Shown here: positions 10,564-22,290 of the stretch, in pieces
Numbering within the stretch: position 1 is the stretch's first letter
Layout: the number at the start of each line of letters is the position of its first letter
The notes under the pieces: generated by a model
Database searches by the model: none
Seen by the model: only the letters and a program-made list of their open reading frames with translations
Told to the model about the DNA's origin: nothing
Program-made: the position numbers and the translations under genes
Source: Brevipalpus yothersi
Taxonomy: Eukaryota > Arthropoda > Arachnida > Trombidiformes > Tenuipalpidae
DNA: 64,000 nt
Direction of reading: 5' to 3'
NCBI GenBank assembly: GCA_003956705.1
Contig: QZCP01000120.1
Span: forward strand, 121,500 to 185,499

Positions 10564-13088
10564 CTACCAATCATCAAGCTCTCCAGAAGCGGTTGGCTTA
10601 TCCAAGTCCACATAGCTTGTTTCCTGAGAATTAATGAAAATAAATAAACTAGAATCACGTCAAGAGAGAATTCAAAGCTTACCGTTCGTATATCAACAGC
10701 TGTAGCACCTTCTTCAAACCCTCCGAAGCTAGAGCCTCCAGAAGCTTCTTCTTTGAGCCATTCAGGAGATGTTTGGAGAGCGGCTTCCATCACTTTAACA
10801 ATGTCTCCCGCCAATTTTTTATCCTCCATTCGTCCAGGATCATAGAAACTTGTCGCACGCCCGGTTTTACCAACACGTCCAGTACGACCGATTCGATGAA
10901 TGTAATCGTCAATTTCTTTCGGAAGATCATAATTTATAACATGAAGAACATCATTTATATCAAGTCCACGAGCAGCAACGTTGGTAGCGACAAAAATTGG
11001 AAATTTTCCAGTTTTCAAATCTCTTAGTGCTTCTTCACGCTGAGATTGATATCGATTACCATGAATGCTTGTAGATTTATATCCTTGCTGAGTTAGGTAA
11101 GTGGCCAGGAAATCAGCAGTTTTCTTGCTCTCAACGAATACCATAGTTCGATCTTTTATGTCACAGCTGCCGAGAAGTTCAAGAAGCTTGGTACGTTTTT
11201 CACTCCTCTCTACTCGCAATACTTCTTGGGTGATGTCTTGATTAGCTCCTCCGATCACTCCTACAGCAACAAATACATAGTCGTCAGCTAAAAATTCAGT
11301 AGCAACTCTCTGAACTTTCTCTTCGAATGTAGCACTGTACATTAGAGTTTGTCTAACACCGGCTTTCGGCATACTGGAATTTGACACAATTTGGCGAATT
11401 TCAGGAATGAAACCATCGTCAATCATTCGATCAGCCTCATCTAGAATCAAGAAACGAATTTTCGAGAAGCTCACATAACCTCTCTTAACAAAGTCCAATA
11501 AACGTCCAGGAGTTGCAACAAGGAAATGAACTCCTTTAGAGAGCAGAGCATTCTGATAATTAACAGAAGTACCGCCATACAGGATAGCTGTTTTCAAGAT
11601 TGAGCCTTTGCTGAATTGGTAGGCCACTTCATAAATTTGTCGAGCCAATTCACGAGTTGGAGTCACAACCAATGCCAAAGGCTCTTGGCATTCTTGACCA
11701 TATCCATTTGGTAAATCTCTGTCTTCGAAGAATGTCTGCAATATTGGCAAAACGAAAGCTAAAGTTTTCCCAGATCCAGTTTGAGCACAAGCCATCAAAT
11801 CTCGCTTCTCGAGGACGACTTTAATTCCAAATTTCTGGATTGGTGTCGGATTCTTAATTCCGGCTCCTTCAAGAGCTTTCAATAAAGTTTCACTGGTTAG
11901 AGCTTCCTCGAAAGTTTCATAATGAGAATCTTGCTCCCAGTCTGTACCAGTAGATTTACAAGGAACTTTGATAACACCTGCTTCGAAATTGGCACCAACT
12001 TCAACTTTCTCCAATTCGGCATTCTCGTCAGGCTCAGCTGGAGTGTAGGGAGGTGGTCGAGGCTTGCCATCACTGTCCACAGCCTCTTTGGTACACTCCC
12101 TCGCGAAATGACCCTCTTCACCACACTTGTGGCACCCTTTTCCACGGTTACCACCATCATCATTGCCACCTCCATCGGGGCATTCACGAGCAAAATGACC
12201 CTCTTCACCGCACATGTGGCACCCTTTTCCACGATTACCGCCACCACCGCTGTCACCTCCATTGGGACATTCACGAGCAAAATGGCCATCTTCACCACAC
12301 TTGCGACATCCACTGCCACCACCACTACCACCGCCGTCAGGGCATTCCCTAGCAAAGTGTCCCTCTTTACCACACTTGTGACAACCTCTACCCCGACCGG
12401 CACCACCTCCATCAGGACATTCACGAGCAAAATGACCCTCTTCACCGCACTTGCGACATCCACTTCCACCACCACCACCACCGAATTTTCTACCAGGCCC
12501 TGAATTGAATCCAGACTCTTTATTTTCGCCACCAGAACCCCAATCATCTCTTCTGGCTTCAGAACCCGTGCCATAGCCTGCATCCAGAGTATCCCCAGAG
12601 CCTCCCGAATCGGTGCTACCCCATCCATTATCCCCATCTTTGGAGTCACTTGATCCATTCTGCTTGGAACCTCCACCTGAACAATCACGAGCCATGTGTC
12701 CTTCCTCACCACACTTGTAACAACCTCTTTTTCGCGGTCCACCAAAACCACCGCCACTGCCACCTCCATCAGGACATTCTCTGGCAAAATGGCCCTCTTT
12801 ACCACACTTATGGCATCCTCGACCACGACCACCGCCGCCACCACTACCACCGCCGTCAGGGCATTCTCTAGCAAAGTGTCCCTCTTTACCGCACTTGTGA
12901 CAACCTCTACCCCGACCGGTACCACCTCCATCAGGACATTCACGAGCAAAATGGCCATCTTTACCACACTTACGGCATCCACTGCCAGCACCTGATGTTC
13001 TAGCAGGCCCTGAATTGAATCCAAAATCATTGATATCACCAGTGGATCCCCATTCACCTTCAGCTTCAGGATTCCTATCACTAGCCAT
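10564..13088 (-). CDS. Vasa-like DEAD-box helicase, paralog B (join 10683-13088, 10564-10623)
   Basis: Two exons join to 821 residues (an in-frame Met two codons upstream, at 13092-13094, would give 823). The 59-bp intron leads to the acidic-Trp end GELDDW. Nine CCHC knuckles are present, the most in the array; the fourth reads CYKCGEEGHMARDC and the eighth CHMCGEEGHFAREC. All DEAD-box motifs (AQTGSGKT, PTRELARQ, DEAD, SAT, ARGLDI, HRIGRTGR) are intact. The N-terminus and knuckles 7-9 look like paralog A; the middle (SKQNGSSDSKDGD) and the helicase core (ALEGAGIKN, EDRDLPNGYGQ) look like paralog C, so the gene is a mosaic. Likely role as for A. Confidence 0.93.
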
Positions 13089-13784
13089 GTTCATTTTGTA
13101 ACTTTAACTTTGATTAACAATTCAATCAAATGGAAACAAACTTGACAATCGATCTTTTATATGATCGCGTTTTTTTTGTGTCGCCAAGAAAAAGAAGAAG
13201 AAATGTCAAAAGAAAAAAAGAAAAAAAGGCAAAAAAATCTTTCGAAATTAATTAATGACATGCGCAATTGTCCACTTTAGTAACAGTACTTTTAACGATG
13301 ATTTGATAAGTGTTTCTTCTGGATAGATAAAATTAGATCAAAATTAGTTAGATAGTTATCTTTCTGAGTAAGAAGAAGAGAAATGTTTTCGTTTAATTTT
13401 GTTTTCGAGATAAAGGGATTACGAGAAAAAAGTATGTTCATCATTGAACTCAAGGCAACTAATTTTTGGAGGACTTTGGTGATCAATTATTTGGTCAAAA
13501 GTACTTGATCATTGTTAAATTTTCTCTATAAGACATGATTAAGATGGTCATCAGTTTGAAGTCCTTGGTTTATACTTCCAATGTTCTTCGAAACCATCAG
13601 TCAGAGGGGTTAATTTAGTCAGAGTAGAAATAAAATGGTTCAAAGTGTGAGTCTTAAACTTTCTCTCCCCTAAAGAGAGAGAAAGATAGATAATACATAG
13701 CAATCAATTCCGATTATCACTTGGCTAATGAATACTCTCGCGTAGGTCTTCGAAGATTTTATCAGTTCAATATCATCTTCTAAG
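13089..13784. repeat. Vasa B upstream flank
   Basis: Near-copy of 6843-7430. Apart from the shared ATGCGCA word (13260) nothing functional is identifiable. Confidence 0.7.
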
Positions 13785-14022
13785 TTTCAACTTTCTTCCA
13801 AATCTATTGGTATTTGAGACCAGTATGTATGGTATCAAACATTGTCGGCACATTTCCAAACAATTTTCGTCTCACATTTTCAATTGAATGGACCTTCCCT
13901 ACTATTGTATACTTATTCCGATTACTGATTGATTAAATAGACTTGGCTCATATTTTATTGCAATATCAGCTATTTGATCGTCACTGGAAGGGTCTCTCAA
14001 TGTGATATCAGATATAAACCCA
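13785..14022. repeat. Dispersed repeat R, copy 3
   Basis: Full-length copy with TTGAGACCAGTATGTATGG, CGGCACATTTCCAAACAATT and ATATCAGCTATTTGATCG. Confidence 0.75.
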
Positions 14023-14368
14023 TAATAAACGTTGGATAGCGTTAGATGATCACCATTGCAATGAGCTCATCTTCGCATCATCAGCAGCTTTTTCTAGATC
14101 ATTTGGTCAGACAAAACATCGAGGAACTGAACGCATAGCTGTTATGGATAAAGCTTCAATGGAGCAACTGAAATCACATGAAGCAATCAGCATCTTGGCA
14201 AGTTGAGGATCGAGAGGAAACTCGGCCATCATTGATCCTAATTCAGTCAGATCTCCATCATCATCAAGAGCGCCTAGATAATCAAGCAGTTCTGGACCGA
14301 ACCCAACAGACCAAAATTGTCTACTTCTCGCTTTATTCGTTTGCGAGCTTCTTCAATTTCCTGTGGGA
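14020..14368 (-). pseudogene. DHX15 fragment 2, internally deleted
   Basis: Same two DHX15 pieces joined at the same place as fragment 1 (~2360 to ~2842), followed by the same fusion to the voltage-sensor gene at GTGGGATGGATTCATC. It retains a little more sequence (CACATGAAGCAATCAGCATC) than fragment 1, so neither derives from the other by simple loss. Not translatable as a helicase. Confidence 0.85.
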
Positions 14369-15130
14369 TGGATTCATCATCAACACCAATATCGTTGCCT
14401 CCGTATTCTCGATCATTTTTCTCGTTGAGATGACATTACGCATTCATTCGATTGGGTAAGTCGAACATCAATATAATTCTCTACCAGATTGTTCAAGGAT
14501 TGATTTCAGAATTCTCACTCCTTAATTGTTAGAAACTCAAGAGAAAATCCCAAAATTATGCTCCAATTATATTCCGAGTGAAATTCTGAGATTTTAGCCC
14601 TAAGTTACTTCAGTTTCCAAAAAATATTTTGTACCAGTATTTTTTCCGCTGATTGATGATTCATCTTCTTTTTGAGTGCAAACGCTCATTCAACCTGATC
14701 TGTTGAATCATCTGAAATTCTTTAATTTACCTGAAGATAAAAAATATGACGATACATCTGAAACAATGATGTCAACGATAATTGTCACCCCAACGATATA
14801 CTCACGATTTAATCTTGTAATCTTTTCATTTTCTCTTTTCTCGTCAGGAAACATCAATTTTTCTCACATTGATTCGCTTGGGTCGATTTGATGATCACAC
14901 TTCTCAGTCTCCCGATCAACTATGTTTGCATGATGTCCCATCTTGCCAGATTCGAAAGGTAGGATAGAATACAAGTTTGGTTGCTATTTTTTGCTTAATT
15001 TATACCAACTCATCGTTTTATTCATTTTTCTTTCTCTTTTAAGGTAAATAATCATCATTCGTCTTGTTCCACTCTCAAGATTAGTCGAAATAGTTCGAGA
15101 AATTGTTGGAGAATTCCAATTGAGGAGAAA
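14369..15130 (+). pseudogene. Voltage-sensor gene fragment 2
   Basis: Same extent as fragment 1. The S3 exon has a TGA (14870-14872) in place of the parent's TGG, and the S4 exon begins with TAA (15045-15047), as in fragment 1. The shared TAA predates the duplication; the TGA is private. Confidence 0.82.
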
Positions 15131-15672
15131 ATGAGAATCTTTCTCCTATCATCCTATCCAATCCGATCAGCTGACTATCCATTGATTATAACTTTCCAAG
15201 CTAAAAAAACACACAAATCCTCCTCAACGCTCTTTGGAATTTTGAAAGCGATTAAAAAACTAACCAAAATTATTCGAATAAGTAAAGCTATCAATAAGAC
15301 AAACTTTTGTCAGGAATTCGATAATAATTTAATGTTGGAAAGATTGACGAAGGAGGTTCATTCAATCAAGATCTTTGCATCATGTCAATGATTGAATTAT
15401 GAATTATGAATTTGAATATCATCAACCTTAAAACTGATGATCCAAGAATGTTAAGCCAAACCACTTTTACAATTCAAAACCCAATGGAAGACGTTCGTCT
15501 TTTTACATCAATCAGCAAATACATAATGATTTGACATTTTTACTATGAATTGCGTTTAGCGCCACTCGTAAATTCGGTGGTAATTCTCTCCAGATCAAAA
15601 TAAAATTGAATCATCACTTGGTGGATAAATCTTCTTCCCTAGACATTGGAGGATTTTTTCAATTACTTCTCC
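15131..15672. repeat. Duplicated voltage-sensor 3' flank plus DHX15 scrap (15556-15605)
   Basis: Equivalent of 8736-9282. The scrap GCCACTCGTAAATTCGGTGG matches DHX15 near 1930-1950. No gene. Confidence 0.6.
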
Positions 15673-15925
15673 CATGTTTCAAATTTCTTCTAGCTGTATT
15701 GATAGCTGAGATCAAGGAGTATCATATCGAACTCGGTCGGCATATTTCCAAACAATTTTTGTCTCACATTCTCAATTGACTGGACCTTACGAACTACTGT
15801 ATATTTATTCGAATTACTGATTGAGTGAGAAATCCTGGATCATATTTCATTTCAATATCAACTATTCGTCCGTCAAAGGAAAGCTAAGAAGATTTTTGGG
15901 TGTGATATTGGTTGTAAGCTCAATG
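15673..15925. repeat. Dispersed repeat R, copy 4
   Basis: Close to copy 2, with GATAGCTGAGATCAAGGAG and ATCAACTATTCGTCCGTCA. Confidence 0.75.
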
Positions 15926-16234
15926 TTCACTTTCCTCCTTTCTTCCACTTCTTTTCCTAGATTACACTGTACTAAAACTTGCATAATCTCCTGTCCCGTA
16001 TTAGTATCTCATGAAAGGATATTAAGAAAGGAAAACTCACTATAATGGGTGAAAAGTTGAGGTTTTCATCCCAAAATCCGTAGGAAAAAGAGAGAGAGAC
16101 AAAAGAAAATGAAAAGGAAACACACACAAAATGCAGATCTAAATCAATTCAGTGGAATTTGTGGCCACATCATAGATGACAATCAGTAAATATGTGAGGT
16201 GAAGAGAGGAAATATCGGAATGAGTGGATAGTCT

Positions 16235-16810
16235 CAACTTGGGTTAGTCCAAACACTTAATGCTGTTCTGCGATCGTATGATATCGATTCAGAGCCATTT
16301 ACTCATTCTAATTCTCATCAAATATATTCACTCATCTATTCTTTCTTCTTGGTCCACAGTATTGATCATTTTCCATCACAAGAAGAATATTTGATGCTAA
16401 AATCGCTTCGTCAAACAACCGGAACGAACATCCAGAACGAAGATGGACTCTAGGGAACTATCTCATCAACTAGTAGAGGAAAAAGAATTACATTTACATC
16501 AGCTGGATGGAAATAAAGAGTAAATGAGTAGGCATGGTGAATGGCCCTTAGATTTTTCTCATCTTCATGAAGCTTCATCCAAGAAAAAGGATGAATGAAG
16601 ATTTTCATCTACTGAATCGGATGTATCTTTCTCTTTTCATGTGAATGTGTATAAATACATTTAAGAAGATATGGGCATGAGATGAAATATAACGCTTGAA
16701 AGATTTTTTCTTCTTTTCTCGAAACGAGCAAAAGGTATTGGATCGAAAAATTTGGTCCATCTATAATCAAAAGGATTTATTGTGAGCATGAAAATATTCT
16801 GTCTGAACAA
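16235..16810 (+). repeat. Repeat element I, copy 2 (long form)
   Basis: Contains the ~110-bp internal segment that copy 1 lacks (GAACTATCTCATCAACTAG ... GTAGGCATGGTGAATGGCC), and matches the reverse complement of 29585-30156 almost end to end. Confidence 0.82.
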
Positions 16811-17069
16811 AATAGAAATTGAAAGAAGTTTCATCACAACTTTGCTACAGATTTCATCATTACTAATAAATCTAGAGCCACAAGGAGTGTTAGGGCCGAA
16901 AAATCAGATTCAACAAAACCATTCAGCAAAATTAGGTGCCATTCCACGAAAAAGAAAGAAAGAAAGAGAGAGAGAGAAGAACAAATGTAAATTCGACTTA
17001 AATATCACTCTATTAGTTAAGCCCTTAGATATTTGAAAATTTCATTAATATTTAATATCTACTCTCAAA
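16811..17069. other. Spacer, no gene seen
   Basis: AT-rich sequence with a short GA run at 16965-16977. An 84-codon open frame that overlaps this stretch is lysine-rich low-complexity at its end and is not supported. Confidence 0.45.
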
Positions 17070-17300
17070 TATCTACCTTCCTCGGGCGATAGCTGAGACC
17101 AGTATTTGTGGTATCAAAAATTGTCGGCACGTTTCCAAACAATTTTGTCTCACATTTTCAATTGAATGGATCATCCCTACTATCGTATATTTATTCCGAT
17201 TACTGATTGATTAAGAAGACTTGGCTCATATTTTATTGCAATATCAGCTATTCGATCGTCACTGGAAGGGTCCCTCAATGTGATATCGGATTTAAGCTCT
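17070..17300. repeat. Dispersed repeat R, copy 5
   Basis: Closest to copies 1 and 3 (TTAAGAAGACTTGGCTCATA, CACTGGAAGGGTCCCTCAATG). Confidence 0.75.
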
Positions 17301-17622
17301 ATTTTCTCTCTCGAGGTAATCGTGGCATGTATGAAGCTTTTTTGAGGTCTGAAATTAGCTAGAAGAATAAAGTTCAGCCTTCAGACAGAGAATTCAAGGT
17401 GAAGAAATAGGTAGAGGTTGGAGTCGGACATTGGGATGATCAGCCTCTGGAGTTGAGAGAGAAAGTTTTCGAAAAATGAGAAGAGGTATGCACAAAGTTC
17501 GTTTTGTTCCAATTAAAGAGAAGCATGAAATTTATTGACAAATGATGCTATTCGATTGAAAGATCAAAATTGATCGAAAAATACACATTTTGATAGAAAA
17601 TGGAATAAATCGGAAGAACTAT
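17301..17622. other. Vasa C 3' flank
   Basis: No gene. The last ~180 bp match the vasa B 3' flank. Confidence 0.5.
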
Positions 17623-20141
17623 CTACCAACCATCAAGCTCTTCGGAAGCAGTTGGCTTATCCAAGTCAACATAACTTGTTTCCTGAGAATAAATGAAAAT
17701 AAATAAATTAGAATCACGTTAAGAGGGAATTCAAAGCTTACCGTTCGTATATCAACAGCTGTAGCACCTTCTTCAAACCCTCCGAAGCTAGAGCCTCCAG
17801 AAGCTTCTTCTTTGAGCCATTCAGGAGATGTTTGAAGAGCGGCTTCCATCACTTTGACAATGTCTCCCGCCAATTTTTTATCCTCCATTCGTCCAGGATC
17901 ATAGAAACTTGTCGCACGCCCGGTTTTACCAACACGTCCAGTACGACCAATTCGATGAATGTAATCGTCTATTTCTTTTGGAAGATCATAATTTATAACA
18001 TGAAGAACATCGTTAATATCGAGTCCACGAGCAGCAACATTAGTAGCGACTAAAATCGGGAATTTTCCAGTTTTCAAATCTCTTAGTGCTTCTTCACGCT
18101 GAGATTGATATCGATCACCATGAATGCTTGTAGACTTATATCCTTGTTGAGATAGATAAGAGGCGAGGAAATCAGCAGTTTTCTTGCTCTCAACGAATAC
18201 CATAGTTCGATCTTTTATGTCACAGCTGCCGAGAAGTTCAAGAAGCTTAGTGCGCTTTTCACTCCTCTCTACTCGCAATACTTCTTGGGTGATGTCTTGA
18301 TTGGCTCCTCCGATCACTCCTACAGCAACAAATACATAGTCGTCAGCTAAAAATTCAGTAGCAACTCTCTGAACTTTCTCTTCGAATGTAGCACTGTACA
18401 TTAGAGTTTGTCTAACACCAGCTTTCGGCATACTGGAATTTGAAACAATTTGGCGAATTTCAGGAATGAAACCATCGTCAATCATTCGATCAGCCTCATC
18501 TAGAATCAAGAAACGAATTTTCGAGAAGCTCACATAGCCTCTCTTAACAAAGTCTAATAAACGTCCAGGGGTTGCAACAAGGAAATGAACTCCCTTAGAG
18601 AGTAGAGCTCTCTGATGATTAACAGAAGTACCGCCATAGAGGATGGCTGTTTTCAAGATTGAGCCTTTGCTGAATTTGTATGCCACTTCATAAATTTGTC
18701 GAGCCAATTCACGAGTTGGAGTCACAACCAATGCCAAAGGCTCTTGGCATTCTTGACCATATCCATTTGGTAAATCTCTGTCTTCGAAGAATGTCTGCAA
18801 TATTGGTAAAACGAAAGCTAAAGTTTTTCCAGATCCAGTTTGAGCACAAGCCATCAGATCTCGCTTCTCGAGGACGACTTTAATTCCAAATTTCTGGATT
18901 GGTGTCGGGTTCTTAATTCCAGCTCCTTCAAGAGCTTTCAATAAAGTTTCACTGGTTAGAGCTTCCTCGAAAGTTTCATAATGAGAATCTTGCTCCCAGT
19001 TTGTACCAGTAGATTTACAGGGAACTTTGATAACACTTGCTTCGAAATTGGCACCAACTTCAACTTTTTCCAATTCGGCATTCTCGTCAGGCTCAGCCGG
19101 AGTGTAGGGAGGTGGTCGAGGCTTGCCATCACTGTCCACAGCCTCTTTGGTACACTCCTTGGCGAAATGACCCTCTTCACCACACTTGTGGCACCCTTTT
19201 CCACGGTTACCACCACCACTGCCGCCTCCATCAGGACATTCACGAGCAAAATGGCCATCTTTACCACACTTGCGGCATCCACTGCCACCACCACCACCAC
19301 CACCTGACTTTCTACCAGGTCCTGAACTGAATCCAGAATCTTTATTATCACTAGTGGATCCCCAATCACCACCTGCAGAGCCCCAATCAGTGCCGCCACC
19401 AGAACCCCACTCATCTTTCTTGGCTTCCGAACCGGTACCTGAGCCTGCATCTAGAGTATCCCCAGAGCCTCCCCAATCGGTGCTACCCCATCCACTATCA
19501 CCATCTTTGGAGTCACTTGATCCATTCTGCTTGGAGCCTCCGCCTGAACAATCACGAGCCATGTGTCCTTCCTCACCACACTTGTGACAACCTCTTTTTC
19601 GCGGTCCACCAAAGCCACTGCCACTGCCACCTCCATCAGGACATTCTCTAGCAAAGTGTCCATCTTTACCACACTTATGGCATCCTCGACCACGACCACC
19701 GCCGCCACCACTACCACCACCGTCAGGGCATTCTCTAGCAAAGTGTCCATCTTTACCACATTTGTGACAACCTCTACCCCGACCGGCACCACCGCCACTA
19801 CCACCACCATCAGGACATTCTCTTGCGAAATGGCCTTCTTTACCACACTTATGGCAACCACGTCCACCGGATGGCCTCGAACCAGATCTAGGACCAGAAC
19901 TAGACCCAAAGCCACCACTGTCACCGCCACTACCACCACCGGAACCCCATCCAGCATCGGCACCAGTAGCACCCCAGGCATCGTCAGCACCAGCAGCACC
20001 CCATTCATCGGCACCGCCACCACCACCACCATCATCCTTCTTGGTTTCAGAAGTCCCAGTATCATCATTTTTCACACCAGTATCACCACCGGCATCACCC
20101 CAATCACTTGATCCCCAATCATCATCGGCTCCCGGTGACAT
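17623..20141 (-). CDS. vas: Vasa-like DEAD-box helicase, paralog C (join 17742-20141, 17623-17682)
   Basis: Two exons join to 819 residues. The start chosen is ATG at 20139-20141 (MSPGADDDWGSSDWGDAGG); the open frame extends 27 codons further up as a hydrophobic, low-complexity stretch that does not fit the family. The 59-bp intron leads to the acidic-Trp end EELDGW. The Asp/Gly/Trp-rich N-terminus (repeats of the DDWGSSDWG, DEWGAAGADDAWG kind) is followed by four CCHC knuckles, a Trp/Gly spacer, two more knuckles (six in all), and a complete DEAD-box core. It has the longest acidic N-terminus and its own promoter region, divergent from dunce, so it may be the original vasa; this is inference. 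Confidence 0.94.
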
Positions 20142-21210
20142 TGTTATTGTTACTGTTGTTGATGTTATTATCACTATTGACACACATAAACATACACACA
20201 CGACGACCAAAGCGATCACCAATAATAATAATAACTTAAATTCTACCTCGTCTCAACAATGATCCCTAGCCAGAGCAACAATTATCAAATGTCATCAGGT
20301 GTATGATCAAAGTGAAAATGGATCAATATTAATTAATAATCAATCCTTTTTATCCCTCAAATTTTACTCTCTACCTGAGGAATGTATACACACACACCTG
20401 GATGTCCAGTTTTCAAGAACGTGCAAAATATTCGAATTTTATTTTTTTTGTCTCTCCAATACGAGTACGCATGCGCACTGTTGAATTCGCTGCTCTCCTG
20501 CTACTAGTGACACCTGGTGAGAGACTCCCTCGAAGTGATGATAATAGTAATAATAAGAATGTCGAGCTTTTCGAGTTTTTGGTTGGGTTCAGTAACTGAA
20601 CAGTAACTGAACAGTTCAGTCGTTGATGCCTTCTCGATGAGTATAAGTCGAGATTGGTGGTGAAGAAGTAGTAATAAGAAAAAAAAATAATATTCACTTG
20701 ATTTTTTTTTTGCTTTCTCTCTCATCTAGTTGTGCAATTGATTGTGGAATAGAGAGAGAAAGAGAGAGAGAGAAAAAAAAATTATTGTTTAAGTTGGAGA
20801 GAGAGATAAAAAGAATATTTTATTTTATTGTTAACACATACATTCACATTTTGCCACCAGTTTTGCAAACACTTCAAAAAAAATTTTTTGGAATAAATCA
20901 ACAGTGTGAGTGTGAAGTGTAGATATTTTCTCATCAATTGTGTTGAAACTTTTTCTAATTCAAAGAGAGATAGAGAAATATTAATATTCGAAATAGATAT
21001 TTTCAACTCGACCAACAGGTCAATGTGAATTTATTTCAAAATTCTTTTTGATACTTTTTTTTGGACCCCGAAAAAAAAAATCAATCTTGTGCGTTTGTGT
21101 ATTTGATTTATTGATTATTATTATCACCATCATCCACCACTGTCATCATCTTTATACCGTTTACCACATGTCTTAATAAGTGAAGAGAGAAAAAAATCTT
21201 AAATCCCACC
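20142..21210. promoter_or_regulatory. Divergent promoter region between vasa C and dunce
   Basis: 1.07 kb between two start codons facing away from each other. It includes an NRF1/Ewg-type palindrome CGCATGCGC (20468-20476), short AG-rich runs (20748-20780) and two adjacent AGTAACTGAACAGT-like words (20590-20615). No coding exon was found. The first dunce ATG has a good context (CCCACCATG). Confidence 0.55.
20468..20476. promoter_or_regulatory. NRF1/Ewg-like palindromic site
   Basis: CGCATGCGC inside ACGCATGCGCAC fits the known NRF1 consensus (YGCGCAYGCGCR family). It lies ~330 bp upstream of the vasa C start. The assignment is motif-based only. Confidence 0.5.
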
Positions 21211-22257
21211 ATGTGTGCACCCTATCAGCATCCAGAACTCAATCCGATCCTGGAATCGGAATCAACCGAAGATCTTAGTGGTCATCCTGTTAGGCCAATA
21301 ATACCATCATTTCCAGGATCCAATCGAGCCCATCGAAATCGTCGACACACATTGGCTCATGTGATTCGGTATGTGAAAGTTTTCTTTTTTCCATCCATTC
21401 TCTGTTCTTTTCTTTCTAACTCCCTCTCCATTCCTCCCAACTTTATTTACTTTTCATTTCTAACAGTTGATTGATTCTGATTGAATTTGTAAGAAATGTG
21501 AAAACATCATCAAGTGCAACATCAGTGAATTTTTGGGTGACGACATGTTTTCTGGAATATTTCCTAGAAAATTTTTTTTCTTCTCTATCTCTCTCTCGCA
21601 AACACACATATACACATCTTTCCATCTTTCCTTCAATACTGGCTGATGGAAACTCCTCAAAATCGTCCTCCTTCATGATCACTTGCCAACCAGGTCTTGA
21701 GTGTCTTGTGTGTGAGAAAAAAACACACACACACAGTGAAGTCAAATCAGTTGGAGAGAGAAAAAGAGTTCACTTACTAGATGAGCAGGAGGTAGACCTC
21801 AAATTTTATTCATTCGTATCTTGATATCACTATCTTTTCATCTACATCTACATCTCTATTTCTCTTCCTCTCTCTTCCTCTCTCTTTCTCTCTCTCTTTT
21901 TCTCTTTTATTCTCGCTCTGGGCACACACAAACATTGTTTGCCATCATCATGAGATTCCAACTGTAGCTTCACATTCACTCTCATTGCTAATCATCTTTT
22001 CCAGTCATTCAGGCTTAGTTACGCAGTGTTTTTACACTTTTTACACTTAGCTATCGTCACTTTCAATTCATTCTCTTGATTGATCTTCAATCGATTGAAC
22101 AGCTCTTCCCTCCTCTCTCTCTCTCTCTTTACTTCATCCTCTTTTCGATTGATTCATAGAGAGAGTGAGAGAAAGAGAAGAAACAAGAAAGAAAGAGGAA
22201 TGAAAGCAAATCGATCCTCCATGCCTCTGTCATGAACTGAAAAGAGAGATACCAATA

Positions 22258-22290
<33 letters not shown>

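Noticed and set aside
11900..13000. Regular short repeats resembling a CRISPR-like array
   Set aside because: The periodicity is the CCHC-knuckle coding repeats inside vasa, in frame, with conserved Cys/His codons. No prokaryotic context.
20142..20222. Extension of vasa C to an upstream Met with a hydrophobic leader
   Set aside because: Vasa is nuclear/cytoplasmic; the extension is low-complexity Val/Ile/Thr and sits in AT-rich 5' leader sequence.
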